From: Sphingopyxis sp. YF1
Lineage (GTDB): Bacteria > Pseudomonadota > Alphaproteobacteria > Sphingomonadales > Sphingomonadaceae
Direction: 5' to 3'
Assembly: GCF_022701295.1 (NCBI RefSeq)
Contig: NZ_CP033204.1
Location: 186,001-250,000 of the forward strand
Length of the DNA: 64,000 nucleotides
The translations under genes were made by a program, and so were the position numbers. Position 1 is the first letter of the stretch, and every line of letters starts with the position of its first letter. This document shows, piece after piece, positions 15,341 to 24,493 of the stretch. Below the pieces are notes generated by a model. The model saw nothing but the letters and a program-made list of their open reading frames with translations. It had not been told where the DNA came from and did no database searches.

Positions 15341-18139
15341 TCAGGGCTTGATCCCGAATTTCGCATATTCGGCGTCGATCCGTCCCTGTTGCAGGCGTGC
15401 GAGCGCCAGGTCGGCCTGTCCGCCCTCGCGATCGTTGCCGCGTAGCAGGATGATCCCGCGCAGATAGAGCGAACCGGGCACGCTGGGGCTGATCTTGAGC
15501 GCGGCGTCGAGGTCGGCGCGTGCCTCTTCGAACCGGCCGAGGCGGAAGAAGACCATTGCGCGGCTGTCGAGCACCTGCGCGGGTTCGTCGGTTAGTTCGA
15601 TCGCGCGCGTGCATTCCTTGAGCGCCGATTCGAGCGCGAAGGCGCGTGTGCCCTTGAGCCAGCAGAGCTCGTTGAGCAGATTGGCGTCGCCCGGGCGCGC
15701 CGCGAGCGCCTCGTCGAGCAGGACGGCGCCTTCTTCGGCGCGTCCCGCCTTGCCGAGCGTGTCGGCCTTGAGCCCGACCCAGCCGCGCTTGTCCTTGGCC
15801 GTGGCGATGCGTTCGTCGACGATCGCCAGCGCCTCGTCATAGCGCGCGAGTTCGGCGAGCAGGCGGATCTGGAAATCGGTCGCCGACTCCGAACCCGGAT
15901 CGAGCTCCAGCGCCTTTTCGGCGTCGGCGAGCGACAGCGCGAAATCGCCGGTGTCGAAATAGAGGCCGGCGCGGCGCAGATAGGTATCGGCATCGGCGTC
16001 GCGTTTCAGCGCTTCGCCGACATCGGCGATCGCCGCGCGCGGTTCGAAGATGCCGCTGTAGAAGACCGCGCGGTTGAGGTAGCCGTTCGCTTCCTCGGGA
16101 TCGTCGTCGATCGCCTTCTGGTAGGCGGCGAGCAGCGGCGCGAGGCGCTTTGCCTTCTTGGCTTCGGCAATCTCCTCGGCCCGCGACGGATAGCCCTCGG
16201 GCGCGCGGATGCGAAACTCGCGCTGCTTGGCGGCGGCGGTTTGCGCACGCGCCGCGGGCAGGTCGGCGGTGGCGATTTCGGCGCCGCTGGTCCAGATGCT
16301 CTCGCTCTGGTCCAGCTTCGCGCCGTCGAGCCGGGCGTCGCGGCGCAGCCGGATGCCCCCGATCGTCATGTCTGCCTGTGCGTCGCCTTCCGTCGCGAAA
16401 CCGGGACGGGCGGGCAGCTTCAGGCGGATGTGGCGGACGAGCAGGCTGGCGCCGCCGCCCGAGACGGGGATGTCGCGCCAGGCTGCGCGCGTGCGGTCGG
16501 CGCGCACCTCGAAATCGGAGATCAGCCCGTCGAGCGGCAGATAGGGGCGCGGTTCGTCGCGCTTCCACAGAAGGTTGCCGATCCCGGAAGCGCGGAGCGT
16601 CGTCGTGCCCCTTGCCTCGTCGACCTCGATCGAACGCGTATGAATCTGGCCGTTGTTGACGAAGTCGGAGAGAACACCCTGCGCCATGTCGCGCAGCTGC
16701 TCGGGCGTCGCCTGCGCTTTCATCGTCGCGAGGCGCGCCGCAAGTTCGCCGCGCATCGTGAAGTCGAGGTCGAACAGCGGCGGGAAGGCGGTGCCCGCCG
16801 ACTGGTCATAGGCGATGCTGACCGTCATCTGCGGCCGCGCGGGCTGGCGGACCGGCAGCGGCGCGAGATCGTGCCCGTCGGCCGTCAGCGGCAATGCATG
16901 GGCAAAAGGCGGGACGTCGGCGAGGTCCTCGATATGCGTCCCCGCGGTGGTGCCGTCGAGCCAATAGTCGGTGCCGTCGATCGTCGCCTGCACGATGACA
17001 TGGTCGAAGGCGCCGAGCGTGGGCAGCCGCTGCGACAGCGCGTCGCCGAGCGTCGAATGGACAAGCGTCGGCCGCGCCGCGACGCCGAGGCGATCGAGCG
17101 CCGCGAGCAGCAGCAGTGTCTTCGCCTTGCAGTCGCCGTAGCGCAGCGACCATGTCGCCTCGGGCGACTGCGGCACATAATTGCCGTTGGCGAGGCCGTT
17201 GTAGAGGTAACGGACCTCGTTCTGGACGAGCGCCAGCGCCTGCGCGGCGCGCGCCTTGGGATCGGCGGTCGCTGCGGCGATCCGGTCGATCGCGGCGGCG
17301 AGCGTGCCGCCCTCCTTCACCGTCCCCGCGGTGGCGTAGAGCGGGGCGATGGTGCGCGACAGGTCGGTCCAGTTCGGAAAGGTCGAAAATTCGAGCCCGG
17401 GGGGACGCCGGTAACGCAGCGGGGCGTCGGCGGGCATCTCGTCCTGCTTCACCACCGGCTGCGCCTGCGAGAGGATGTGATAGCCGCCCTTGTCCTGTTC
17501 GACGGGCGCGACGCCCTTGCCGAACGCCTTCCATTTCACCGGCAAATCCTTGGGCCACAGCACGCGGACCGAACCCTGTGCGATCGCGGCGGGCTTGGCC
17601 TGGACATCGACGATCGCCTCGCTGTTGCCCGCGAGCACGTCGCTGCGCTCGACGAGCGTCACCGCAAAGCGCACCGTGTCGCCGACGCGCAGATCCTCGA
17701 TCGCCGCCGTGGCGGTGAGCAAGCCGTCGATCGTCTTCTGCTCGAAATCCTTTTCGCGGCGCAGCACGGTCAGCTTCAATCCCTGCGCGAGCAGGTCGAT
17801 TGTCGCGCCGCCGCGAATGATCTCGAGCCGGTGGACGATCAGATCGTCGCGGTCGGGCTGCCACACGAACTGCAGATCGTCCCAGTTGCGCAGCGCGTCG
17901 GCCGAAGCGATGCGATAGGCGTGGTCGTTGAAGGTCGATCGCTTGTCGGCCTCGATCAGCACCTGGCTGTCGCTCAGCAGCCAGGGTGTCGCGGCGTCAC
18001 CCGCGGGCAGCGGACCGGTGGTCGGTACAACCCACGCCGCAGGCGCGGCATAGCTCGGGGCGTCGGCCGCGATAGCGGGCGACGCCAGTCCCAGACAGGA
18101 ACCGGCAAGAAAAACGGCCATCGAACGCAAGATAAACAT
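15341..18139 (-). CDS. DUF3857 / transglutaminase-like protein with TPR tail
   Basis: 932 residues, exported: signal MFILRSMAVFLAGSCLGLASPAIAA. Residues about 50-230 match the DUF3857 beta domain (RSTFNDHAYRIASADALRNW, VHRLEIIRGG). A transglutaminase core follows with the catalytic triad visible: Cys in SLRYGDCKAKTLLLLAALD, His in LGAFDHVIVQA, Asp in TDYWLDGTTAG. From about residue 660 the chain turns into tetratricopeptide repeats (EEANGYLNRAVFYSGIF, ADTYLRRAGLYFDTGDF, SVPGSLYLRGIILL). Probably a periplasmic protein whose enzymatic target is unknown; bacterial relatives often lack a proven activity. No operon partner is evident. Confidence 0.85.
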   Translation of the reverse strand: MFILRSMAVFLAGSCLGLASPAIAADAPSYAAPAAWVVPTTGPLPAGDAATPWLLSDSQVLIEADKRSTFNDHAYRIASADALRNWDDLQFVWQPDRDDLIVHRLEIIRGGATIDLLAQGLKLTVLRREKDFEQKTIDGLLTATAAIEDLRVGDTVRFAVTLVERSDVLAGNSEAIVDVQAKPAAIAQGSVRVLWPKDLPVKWKAFGKGVAPVEQDKGGYHILSQAQPVVKQDEMPADAPLRYRRPPGLEFSTFPNWTDLSRTIAPLYATAGTVKEGGTLAAAIDRIAAATADPKARAAQALALVQNEVRYLYNGLANGNYVPQSPEATWSLRYGDCKAKTLLLLAALDRLGVAARPTLVHSTLGDALSQRLPTLGAFDHVIVQATIDGTDYWLDGTTAGTHIEDLADVPPFAHALPLTADGHDLAPLPVRQPARPQMTVSIAYDQSAGTAFPPLFDLDFTMRGELAARLATMKAQATPEQLRDMAQGVLSDFVNNGQIHTRSIEVDEARGTTTLRASGIGNLLWKRDEPRPYLPLDGLISDFEVRADRTRAAWRDIPVSGGGASLLVRHIRLKLPARPGFATEGDAQADMTIGGIRLRRDARLDGAKLDQSESIWTSGAEIATADLPAARAQTAAAKQREFRIRAPEGYPSRAEEIAEAKKAKRLAPLLAAYQKAIDDDPEEANGYLNRAVFYSGIFEPRAAIADVGEALKRDADADTYLRRAGLYFDTGDFALSLADAEKALELDPGSESATDFQIRLLAELARYDEALAIVDERIATAKDKRGWVGLKADTLGKAGRAEEGAVLLDEALAARPGDANLLNELCWLKGTRAFALESALKECTRAIELTDEPAQVLDSRAMVFFRLGRFEEARADLDAALKISPSVPGSLYLRGIILLRGNDREGGQADLALARLQQGRIDAEYAKFGIKP

Positions 18140-18258
18140 CCCCCCTATATGGGGCTCGTCTAGCTTGTTTTGTGCCGCATACCAATGTCTTTGCTATGAC
18201 CGCCGGCCGAAAAAGAAAAAGATGGTCGTCGGCCGGCGTCTTGTGCCGGAGCGGCCGC

Positions 18259-18298
18259 AAAAAAAAGGGCACCCGGTCCCCCTCGGACCGGACGCCCC
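18259..18298 (-). terminator. Rho-independent terminator of glnA
   Basis: Read on the reverse strand: a GC stem (GGGCGTCCGGTCC paired with GGACCGGGTGCCC) followed by eight T. It starts 26 nt after the glnA stop codon. Between it and the DUF3857 start (18139) lies a second hairpin, GCCGGCCGA/TCGGCCGGC at about 18202-18236. Confidence 0.85.
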
Positions 18299-18323
18299 TG
18301 TCTCTTTTGGCCGATCCTGCGGA

Positions 18324-19736
18324 TCAGGCGCTGTAGTACATGTCGAACTCGACCGGGCTCGGCGTCTGTTCGAAACGGTAGACCTCGTCCCACTTCAGTT
18401 CGACATAGGCTTCGATCTGGTCCTTCGAGAAGACGTCGCCCTTCAGAAGGAAGTCGTGGTCGGCGAGCAGGCTGTCGAGCGCTTCGCGAAGCGAGCCGCA
18501 GACGGTCGGGACTTCGCTCAGTTCCTCGGGCGGCAGGTCGTACAGATTCTTGTCCATCGCGTCGCCGGGGTGGATCTTGTTCTGGATGCCGTCGAGGCCC
18601 GCCATCAGCAGCGCCGAATAGCAGAGATAGGGGTTGGCCATCGCGTCGGGGAAGCGGAATTCGACGCGCTTCGACTTGGCGCCCGCACCGTACGGGATGC
18701 GGCACGAGGCCGAACGATTGCGCGACGAATAGGCGAGCAGCACCGGGGCTTCGAAGCCCGGGACGAGACGCTTGTAGCTGTTCGTCGTCGGGTTGGTGAA
18801 GGCGTTGAGTGCCTTGGCATGTTTCACGACACCGCCGATGAAATAGAGGCACATGTCCGAAAGGCCGGCGTAGCCGTTGCCCGCGAAGAGCGGCTTGCCC
18901 TTTTCCCAGATCGAGATGTGCGTGTGCATCCCGCTGCCGTTATCGTCCTTGATCGGCTTCGGCATGAAGGTCGCGGTCTTGCCATAGGCATGCGCGACCT
19001 GGTGCACGACGTACTTGTAGATCTGCATGCGGTCAGCGGTTTCGGTGAGCGTGCCGAAGGTCAGGCCAAGCTCGTGCTGCGCGGCCGCGACTTCGTGGTG
19101 ATGCTTGTCGCAGGGCAGGCCCATTTCGAGCATCGTCGAGACCATCTCGGCGCGGATGTCGACGGCGCTGTCGACCGGTGCGACGGGGAAATAACCGCCC
19201 TTGGCGCGCGGACGGTGCGCGAGGTTGCCGCCCTCATAGCTGCGGCCGGTGTTCGTCGGCAGCTCGATATCGTCGATCTCGAAGCCCGACTTGTTGTAGC
19301 CGGTTTCGAAGCGGACGTCGTCGAACATGAAGAATTCGGCTTCGGGGCCGACATAGACGGTGTCGCCGATGCCGGTCGACGCGACATAGGCCTCGGCGCG
19401 CTTCGCGGTGGTGCGCGGGTCGCGGGCATAGCCTTCGCCGGTCGACGGCTCGACAATGTCGCAGAAGATCACGAGCATCGGGGTCGCCGAGAAGGGATCG
19501 TCATAGACCGCGTCGAGGTCGGGCTTGAGGATCATGTCGCTCTCGTTGATCGCCTTCCAGCCTTCGATCGACGAACCGTCGAACATCAGGCCGTCTTCGA
19601 GCTCGTCCTCGCCGAGGATCGAGGCGACCATGGTCAGGTGCTGCCACTTGCCCTTGGGGTCGGTGAAGCGCAGGTCGACCCACTCGATGTCGTTTTCCTT
19701 GATCCGCGCGATGATATCCTTGGGCTTCGTAGCCAT
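18324..19736 (-). CDS. glnA: Glutamine synthetase type I
   Basis: ATP-dependent synthesis of glutamine from glutamate and ammonium, a cytoplasmic dodecamer. 470 residues, exactly the class size. Signature segments: [19 protein letters not shown] near residue 50, [17 protein letters not shown] (ammonium/glutamate loop) near residue 265, [12 protein letters not shown] near residue 340, and [13 protein letters not shown] near residue 395, which carries the Tyr adenylylated by GlnE. It follows glnB on the same strand with a 71-nt gap, the usual alphaproteobacterial glnBA order, and ends at a strong terminator. Confidence 0.97.
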   Translation of the reverse strand: MATKPKDIIARIKENDIEWVDLRFTDPKGKWQHLTMVASILGEDELEDGLMFDGSSIEGWKAINESDMILKPDLDAVYDDPFSATPMLVIFCDIVEPSTGEGYARDPRTTAKRAEAYVASTGIGDTVYVGPEAEFFMFDDVRFETGYNKSGFEIDDIELPTNTGRSYEGGNLAHRPRAKGGYFPVAPVDSAVDIRAEMVSTMLEMGLPCDKHHHEVAAAQHELGLTFGTLTETADRMQIYKYVVHQVAHAYGKTATFMPKPIKDDNGSGMHTHISIWEKGKPLFAGNGYAGLSDMCLYFIGGVVKHAKALNAFTNPTTNSYKRLVPGFEAPVLLAYSSRNRSASCRIPYGAGAKSKRVEFRFPDAMANPYLCYSALLMAGLDGIQNKIHPGDAMDKNLYDLPPEELSEVPTVCGSLREALDSLLADHDFLLKGDVFSKDQIEAYVELKWDEVYRFEQTPSPVEFDMYYSA

Positions 19737-19807
19737 CGTCTATGCTTCCTTCTTGCGAAATGGTCCGGCGTGCCGGGGTGTGTTGGGGTTCCAAAAAATG
19801 CGAGAGA

Positions 19808-20197
<390 letters not shown>

Positions 20198-20257
20198 TCA
20201 GGTTGGCCTGGTCCGGCTTGCCGTCGAGTCGGTGCGGTGTCCCGCCATCTTGCACCA

Positions 20258-20273
20258 ATCAAAAGCCGTGCCA
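20258..20273 (-). promoter_or_regulatory. Candidate sigma-54 promoter of glnBA
   Basis: Reverse strand reads TGGCACGGCTTTTGAT. The -24 box TGGCACG is a full match to the sigma-54 consensus, with correct spacing to a TTGAT in place of TTGCA/T at -12. It ends 111 nt upstream of glnB. NtrC-controlled sigma-54 promoters in front of glnBA are known in other proteobacteria. The substituted C of the -12 GC is a real weakness. Confidence 0.4.
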
Positions 20274-20306
20274 ATTGGCGAATCGCGGGGTTTCGGCCAG
20301 AATTTT

Positions 20307-20349
20307 GAAACGAAAAGACGCCGCTGCCCAAGGGGTGGGCAACGGCGTC
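20307..20349 (-). terminator. Terminator of the quinoprotein dehydrogenase gene
   Basis: On the reverse strand GACGCCGTTGCCC pairs with GGGCAGCGGCGTC across a short loop, followed by TTTTCGTTTC. It lies about 180 nt downstream of the dehydrogenase stop and after the palindromic repeat, and would also insulate glnBA from read-through. Confidence 0.7.
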
Positions 20350-20386
20350 ATTGCAGTGCCTAAAAAAGCGGCAAATCTGCATTTTT

Positions 20387-20521
20387 ATCCTCCCTGTCGC
20401 GCAGCGATGGGGAGGTGGCAGCGGCGTAGCCGCTGACGGAGGGGCAATGACGCACCGGCGCGCCCCTCCACCACCGCTTCGCGGCGGTCCCCCTCCCCAT
20501 GGCTTTGCCACAGGGAGGATA
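20387..20521. repeat. Palindromic intergenic repeat (TATCCTCCCTGT ... ACAGGGAGGATA)
   Basis: Terminal inverted arms TATCCTCCCTGT at 20387 and ACAGGGAGGATA ending at 20521, with internal hairpins (CCGCTTCGCGGCGG and AGCGGCGTAGCCGCT) and paired GGGGAGG / CCTCCCC-like segments. A solitary similar half (CTCCCTGTCGCATCGCGATG) occurs at 28210. It looks like a small mobile palindromic unit or MITE without coding capacity. Confidence 0.7.
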
Positions 20522-20527
20522 TGGCCG

Positions 20528-22714
20528 TCAGCGGCCCATCGGTGCCGATGCGTCGGGAAGGTTTGCCTTGGTCCAGTTCGACCGCTCGATGACATAGGCG
20601 CGAATCGCCTCGGCATCGGCGGGGGTCAGCACTCTCGCAAAGCTGACCATGCCGCGGTCCTTGAGCGCGCCGTCGAGCAGCACCGATTTCCACGCGTCGG
20701 CATTGGACAGGGTGGCCGAGACCCGAAGGTCGGGGGTGAAACCGTTGCCGATCGCGCTGTCGCCGTGGCAGACTTGGCAATAGCGGCCGAAATGCGCCTT
20801 GCCCGCCGCGATCTGTTCCGGCGTGCCGGTCATCGCGGGCGGGGTCCAGGCAAGCGCGGTCGTCGCGGGCGCGGCGGGAAGCTTCGCGGTGCCGCCGATC
20901 TTGAGCACGACGAGGCGCGGGATGTTGGGCACCTTGCGCGTCACGCCGCCCGCGACCCCGGCGACGAGCGGGAAGGCGCCGCCCTTGCTGGTCATGAACG
21001 CCACATATTGCACACCGCCGACGCGGAAGGTCGACGGCGCGCTGACGATCCCCGACTGCATGTCGAGGTCGAGCAACTGCTTTCCCGTATCGGCGGCATA
21101 GGCGCGGAAGCGGCCGGTGCTGGTGCCCTGGAACACCAGATTGCCCGCGGTGGTCATCGTGCCGCCGTTCCACGCGGCGGGATAGTCGACCCCCCATGCG
21201 ACCTTGCCGGTGCGCGGGTCGAAGGCGACAAGCCGCCCGGTGGTCGCGGCAACCGCGGCCTTGAACGCCGCCTTGTCGTCGGGGAGCATCGTCTTGTTGA
21301 GCGAGGTCCCGATATTGAAGCCGAGCACCTTCCTCTTGTCGAGCTCGTCCATGTCCTGGAGATAGCCCTGCGGGATCTGCTGCGCGGGGATGTAGACGAG
21401 CCCGGTCTTCGGGTTGAAGCTCATCGGATGCCAGTTATGTGCGCCGAGCGCGCCCGGCACCGCGATGAAGGGCTTGCCGGTCTTGTAGAAGCGCGCATCG
21501 GGATTCTCGATCGGACGTCCGGTCGCAAGGTCGTATCCGGTCGCCCAGTTGATCCCGTCGACGAAGGGCTTGGCGTCGATCAGCTTGCCGCTGGTGCGGT
21601 CGATGGTGAAGAAAAAGCCGTTCTTCGGCGCGTGGTACAGCACCTTCGTGGGGGTTCCGTTCACCGCCTGTTCGGCGAGGATGATCGGCTGCGTCGCGGT
21701 ATAGTCCCACGTTTCCGCCGGGGTTTCCTGATAGTGCCACTTGTATTGACCGGTCGAAGCATCGAGCGCGACGATCGACGAGAGGAACCAGTTGTCGCCC
21801 TCGCCGTTCGAGCGCGTGCCGTGGTTCCACGGATTGCCATTGCCGACGCCGAGATAGATCTGGTCAAGATCCTTGTCGTAGACGATCGCGTCCCACACGG
21901 TACCGCCGCCGCCCGAGGTCTGCCATTCGCCCTTGTCGGACCAGGTCGCATTGGCCTTCGACGCGAAGATGTCGTCGCTGGCCGCGCCGTCCTTTTCCTT
22001 CTTCGGGTTGGGGGCGGTGTAGAAGCGCCAGCGTTCCTTGCCGGTGTCGGCGTCATAGGCGGTGACATAACCGCGCACCCCGAATTCGGCGCCGCCGTTG
22101 CCGATCAGCACCATATCCTTCACGACGCGCGGCGCGCCGGTGATCGTGTAAGGCTTCGAAGTGTCGAAGGTCTGCGTCGACCACAGCTCCTTGCCCGTCT
22201 TTTTGTCGAGCGCGATCAGGCGGCCGTCGAGCGCGCCGACGAAGAGTTTGTCGCCCCAGACGGCGACGCCGCGGTTGACGACGTCGCAGCAGGCGCTGAC
22301 CGCGCGTTCGCCGGGAACCTTGGGATCGAACTTCCACAGCGGCTTGCCCGTCGCGGCGTCCCAGGCCGATACTTTGGACCAGGCGTGGGTAACGTACATC
22401 ACACCGTCGACGACCACCGGCGTGGCTTCCTGCCCGCGCGCGTCGTCGAGATCGGCTGACCAGGCGAGGCCGAGCTGGCCGACATTCTTGTCGTTGATGT
22501 CGGTCAGCGGGCTGAAGCGCTGTTCGTCATAGCTGTAGCCGATGCCGGCCCAGTCATCGCCGTTGCCGCCGGTCTTGAGCAGGGCCTCGCTGGCCTTTTC
22601 GGCGTCGTCGAGCGAGCCGCCGCCCGAGATGCTGTCATTCTTCGACGCGTTGCACGCCGCCAGTGCCAATAGCGCGCCGCCCAGCAGCGCGGCCTTCCAG
22701 ACCCGTTTCGCCAT
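20528..22714 (-). CDS. PQQ-dependent quinohemoprotein alcohol dehydrogenase, lipoprotein form
   Basis: Oxidises an alcohol in the periplasm with PQQ and passes electrons through its own heme c. 728 residues. Signal MAKRVWKAALLGGALLALAA with Cys21 at the lipobox. The beta-propeller carries WDAATGKPLWKFDP-type Trp-docking motifs, the vicinal disulfide ERAVSACCDVV that sits over PQQ, and PKNGFFFTIDRTSGKLIDA. The C-terminal cytochrome domain has FGRYCQVCHGDSAIGNG (CxxCH). The fusion marks a quinohemoprotein type II-like enzyme; a lipid anchor is less usual. No pqq genes are in the window. A palindrome at 22737-22754 sits just before its start. Confidence 0.9.
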   Translation of the reverse strand: MAKRVWKAALLGGALLALAACNASKNDSISGGGSLDDAEKASEALLKTGGNGDDWAGIGYSYDEQRFSPLTDINDKNVGQLGLAWSADLDDARGQEATPVVVDGVMYVTHAWSKVSAWDAATGKPLWKFDPKVPGERAVSACCDVVNRGVAVWGDKLFVGALDGRLIALDKKTGKELWSTQTFDTSKPYTITGAPRVVKDMVLIGNGGAEFGVRGYVTAYDADTGKERWRFYTAPNPKKEKDGAASDDIFASKANATWSDKGEWQTSGGGGTVWDAIVYDKDLDQIYLGVGNGNPWNHGTRSNGEGDNWFLSSIVALDASTGQYKWHYQETPAETWDYTATQPIILAEQAVNGTPTKVLYHAPKNGFFFTIDRTSGKLIDAKPFVDGINWATGYDLATGRPIENPDARFYKTGKPFIAVPGALGAHNWHPMSFNPKTGLVYIPAQQIPQGYLQDMDELDKRKVLGFNIGTSLNKTMLPDDKAAFKAAVAATTGRLVAFDPRTGKVAWGVDYPAAWNGGTMTTAGNLVFQGTSTGRFRAYAADTGKQLLDLDMQSGIVSAPSTFRVGGVQYVAFMTSKGGAFPLVAGVAGGVTRKVPNIPRLVVLKIGGTAKLPAAPATTALAWTPPAMTGTPEQIAAGKAHFGRYCQVCHGDSAIGNGFTPDLRVSATLSNADAWKSVLLDGALKDRGMVSFARVLTPADAEAIRAYVIERSNWTKANLPDASAPMGR

Positions 22715-22736
22715 CCATGCTCTCCCCACGTCTATG

Positions 22737-22754
22737 CTTGACGTTAACGTCAAG
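22737..22754. promoter_or_regulatory. Perfect 18-bp palindrome, candidate operator
   Basis: CTTGACGTTAACGTCAAG is its own reverse complement. It lies 23 nt upstream of the quinoprotein start codon. It shares TTGACGTT with the imperfect palindrome in front of etfB (49178-49199) and resembles operators reported for MerR-family regulators of acyl-CoA and branched-chain catabolism (LiuR type); the regulator identity is inference. Confidence 0.6.
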
Positions 22755-22808
22755 TCTGCGCCCGATGCGGCAAGGGTGCAAGTGGGAAATTGGGGCGGGG
22801 ACGATCGG

Positions 22809-23579
22809 TCAGCCGTCGCGGCGCAACGTGTAGATGCCGAGCACGTAACGATATTCCGCCGCATCCTCCGGCGTTCCATTCGTGCGAAGCTCACCCTGTT
22901 CGTCGACCCAGTCGAACCGTTCGAGGGTGAAGTCGGCGATCGCTTCGCCCCAGTCGAAAATGTCGCGCGCGGCGAAGCAGCGGTGCGCGTTGAAATAGAC
23001 CTCGGTCTTTCGCCCGACGGGAAAGGAGATGTAGAGTCGGCCGCCGGGCGCGACGAGCCGCGCGATATTGGCAAAGCCGTGCTTGTGGCCGTCGGGATCG
23101 AGCGGATCGCCATAACGCCCGAGCCCGAAATGCTCGATCGCGTGGAGGCACGACACCGAATCGGCCTGCCCGAAGGCCGCGACATCGCCCTCGATCAGGT
23201 CGAGCACGGCATAGCGGATGTTCGGGTGCACGCTCGGCCGCATCGGGCGGATATCGATCACCTCGATCGGACGGAAGGTCGCGACATGCGCGACGAATCC
23301 GTCGATGCGCGAGCCGATGTCGAGGTGCCGCGCGGGCTTCGCATCGTGGACGAACTGGGCGACGAGCAGGTCCTGGTGGAAATATTGCCCCGATCCCGAC
23401 CCGGCATTGCTCTCGAAATCGGTCAGGATCGGATAGTCGACGTCGACGCGCCCGCCCTTGGCGACAAAGGCCTTCCGGTCGCTGAAATAGCGGCGGAGCT
23501 TTTTCAAATGGCGCAGGCTGCGCGGATTGAAACCCGAGGAGAGCACCGCAACCCCGAGGCTGCGCAGGGTTGAGGCCAT
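22809..23579 (-). CDS. DUF268 family protein (methyltransferase-like)
   Basis: 256 residues. Features of DUF268 proteins: YFHQDLLVAQFVHDAKPARHLDIGSRIDGFVAHVA region (residues about 70-105; the glycine-poor DIGSR loop takes the place of a SAM-binding motif), VSCLHAIEHFGLGRYGDPLD and LVAPGGRLYISFPVGR, which strongly resemble class I methyltransferases. Function unknown; related genes occur in polysaccharide clusters. ATG 23579 has AGGAG 5 nt before it, and only 8 nt separate it from the map stop codon, so the two form an operon. Confidence 0.78.
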   Translation of the reverse strand: MASTLRSLGVAVLSSGFNPRSLRHLKKLRRYFSDRKAFVAKGGRVDVDYPILTDFESNAGSGSGQYFHQDLLVAQFVHDAKPARHLDIGSRIDGFVAHVATFRPIEVIDIRPMRPSVHPNIRYAVLDLIEGDVAAFGQADSVSCLHAIEHFGLGRYGDPLDPDGHKHGFANIARLVAPGGRLYISFPVGRKTEVYFNAHRCFAARDIFDWGEAIADFTLERFDWVDEQGELRTNGTPEDAAEYRYVLGIYTLRRDG

Positions 23580-23587
23580 GGATGCTC

Positions 23588-24427
23588 CTAGACGAGGTGG
23601 GGTTGATGCCATCCCTTGGGACTTGCGGTGAAGATCTCGCACCCGGTCTCGGTAATGCCGATGCTATGCTCATATTGCGCGGACAGGCTGCGGTCGCGCG
23701 TCACCGCGGTCCAGCCGTCGGCGAGCATCTTCACCGCATATTTGCCCGTGTTGATCATCGGCTCGATCGTGAAGAACATGCCGGGGCGCAGTTCGGGACC
23801 GGTGCCGGGGCGTCCGGCGTGGACGACCTCGGGCGCGTCATGGAACATCTGCCCCAGTCCGTGGCCGCAGAAATCGCGGACGACCGAATAGCGGTGGCGC
23901 TCGGCATGCTGCTGGATCGCGTGCGCGACGTCGCCGATCGTGTTCCCCGGCTTCGCCTGTTCGATCCCGAGCATCAGGCACTCATAAGTCACCTCGACCA
24001 GCCGCCGCGCCTTGATCGGTACCTCGCCGACCAGATACATGCGGCTGGTGTCGCCGTGCCAGCCGTCGATGATGCTGGTGACGTCGACGTTGACGATATC
24101 GCCCTCGCGCACCGGCTTTTCGTCGGGGATGCCGTGGCACACGACGTGGTTGATGCTGGTGCAGCAGCTGTGGGTGAAACCGCGATAGCCGAGCGTCGCG
24201 GGAATGCCGCCGCCGTCGAGCATCATCGTGCGGACGAGGTCATCGATCGCCGCGGTGGTCACACCGGGCCGGATGAAAGGGACGAGCGCGTCGAGGATCT
24301 CGGCCGACAGCCGCCCCGCCTTGCGCATGCCGGCGAAACCCGCCTCGTCGTGCAGCTTGATCGTGCCGTCGCGCACCGGCGTGGGCGAGGCGGCGTCGGC
24401 GGTGGTCACGGAGACATAGTCGTACAT
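23588..24427 (-). CDS. map: Methionine aminopeptidase type I
   Basis: Removes the N-terminal Met from nascent proteins. 279 residues, with an N-terminal extension of about 20 over the minimal enzyme. Metal ligands of the pita-bread fold can be seen: His in GYRGFTHSCCTSINHVVCHG, Asp in EGDIVNVDVTSIIDGWHGDTSRMY (two Asp), His in DFCGHGLGQMFHDAPEV, Glu in MFFTIEPMINTG and Glu in SAQYEHSIGITETG. Start ATG at 24427 (MYDYVSVTTADA). It lies in an operon with the DUF268 gene. Confidence 0.95.
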   Translation of the reverse strand: MYDYVSVTTADAASPTPVRDGTIKLHDEAGFAGMRKAGRLSAEILDALVPFIRPGVTTAAIDDLVRTMMLDGGGIPATLGYRGFTHSCCTSINHVVCHGIPDEKPVREGDIVNVDVTSIIDGWHGDTSRMYLVGEVPIKARRLVEVTYECLMLGIEQAKPGNTIGDVAHAIQQHAERHRYSVVRDFCGHGLGQMFHDAPEVVHAGRPGTGPELRPGMFFTIEPMINTGKYAVKMLADGWTAVTRDRSLSAQYEHSIGITETGCEIFTASPKGWHQPHLV

Positions 24428-24493
24428 GGGGGCAATATAGGCGAAGCAGCGCCGAAATGCGAGGGGCGTCGCGTCCGCCAGCGTGCGTGCGGA

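Noticed and set aside
20387..20521. CRISPR array suspected from alternating repeats
   Set aside because: Repeats are inverted halves of one palindrome, not direct repeats with regular spacers.
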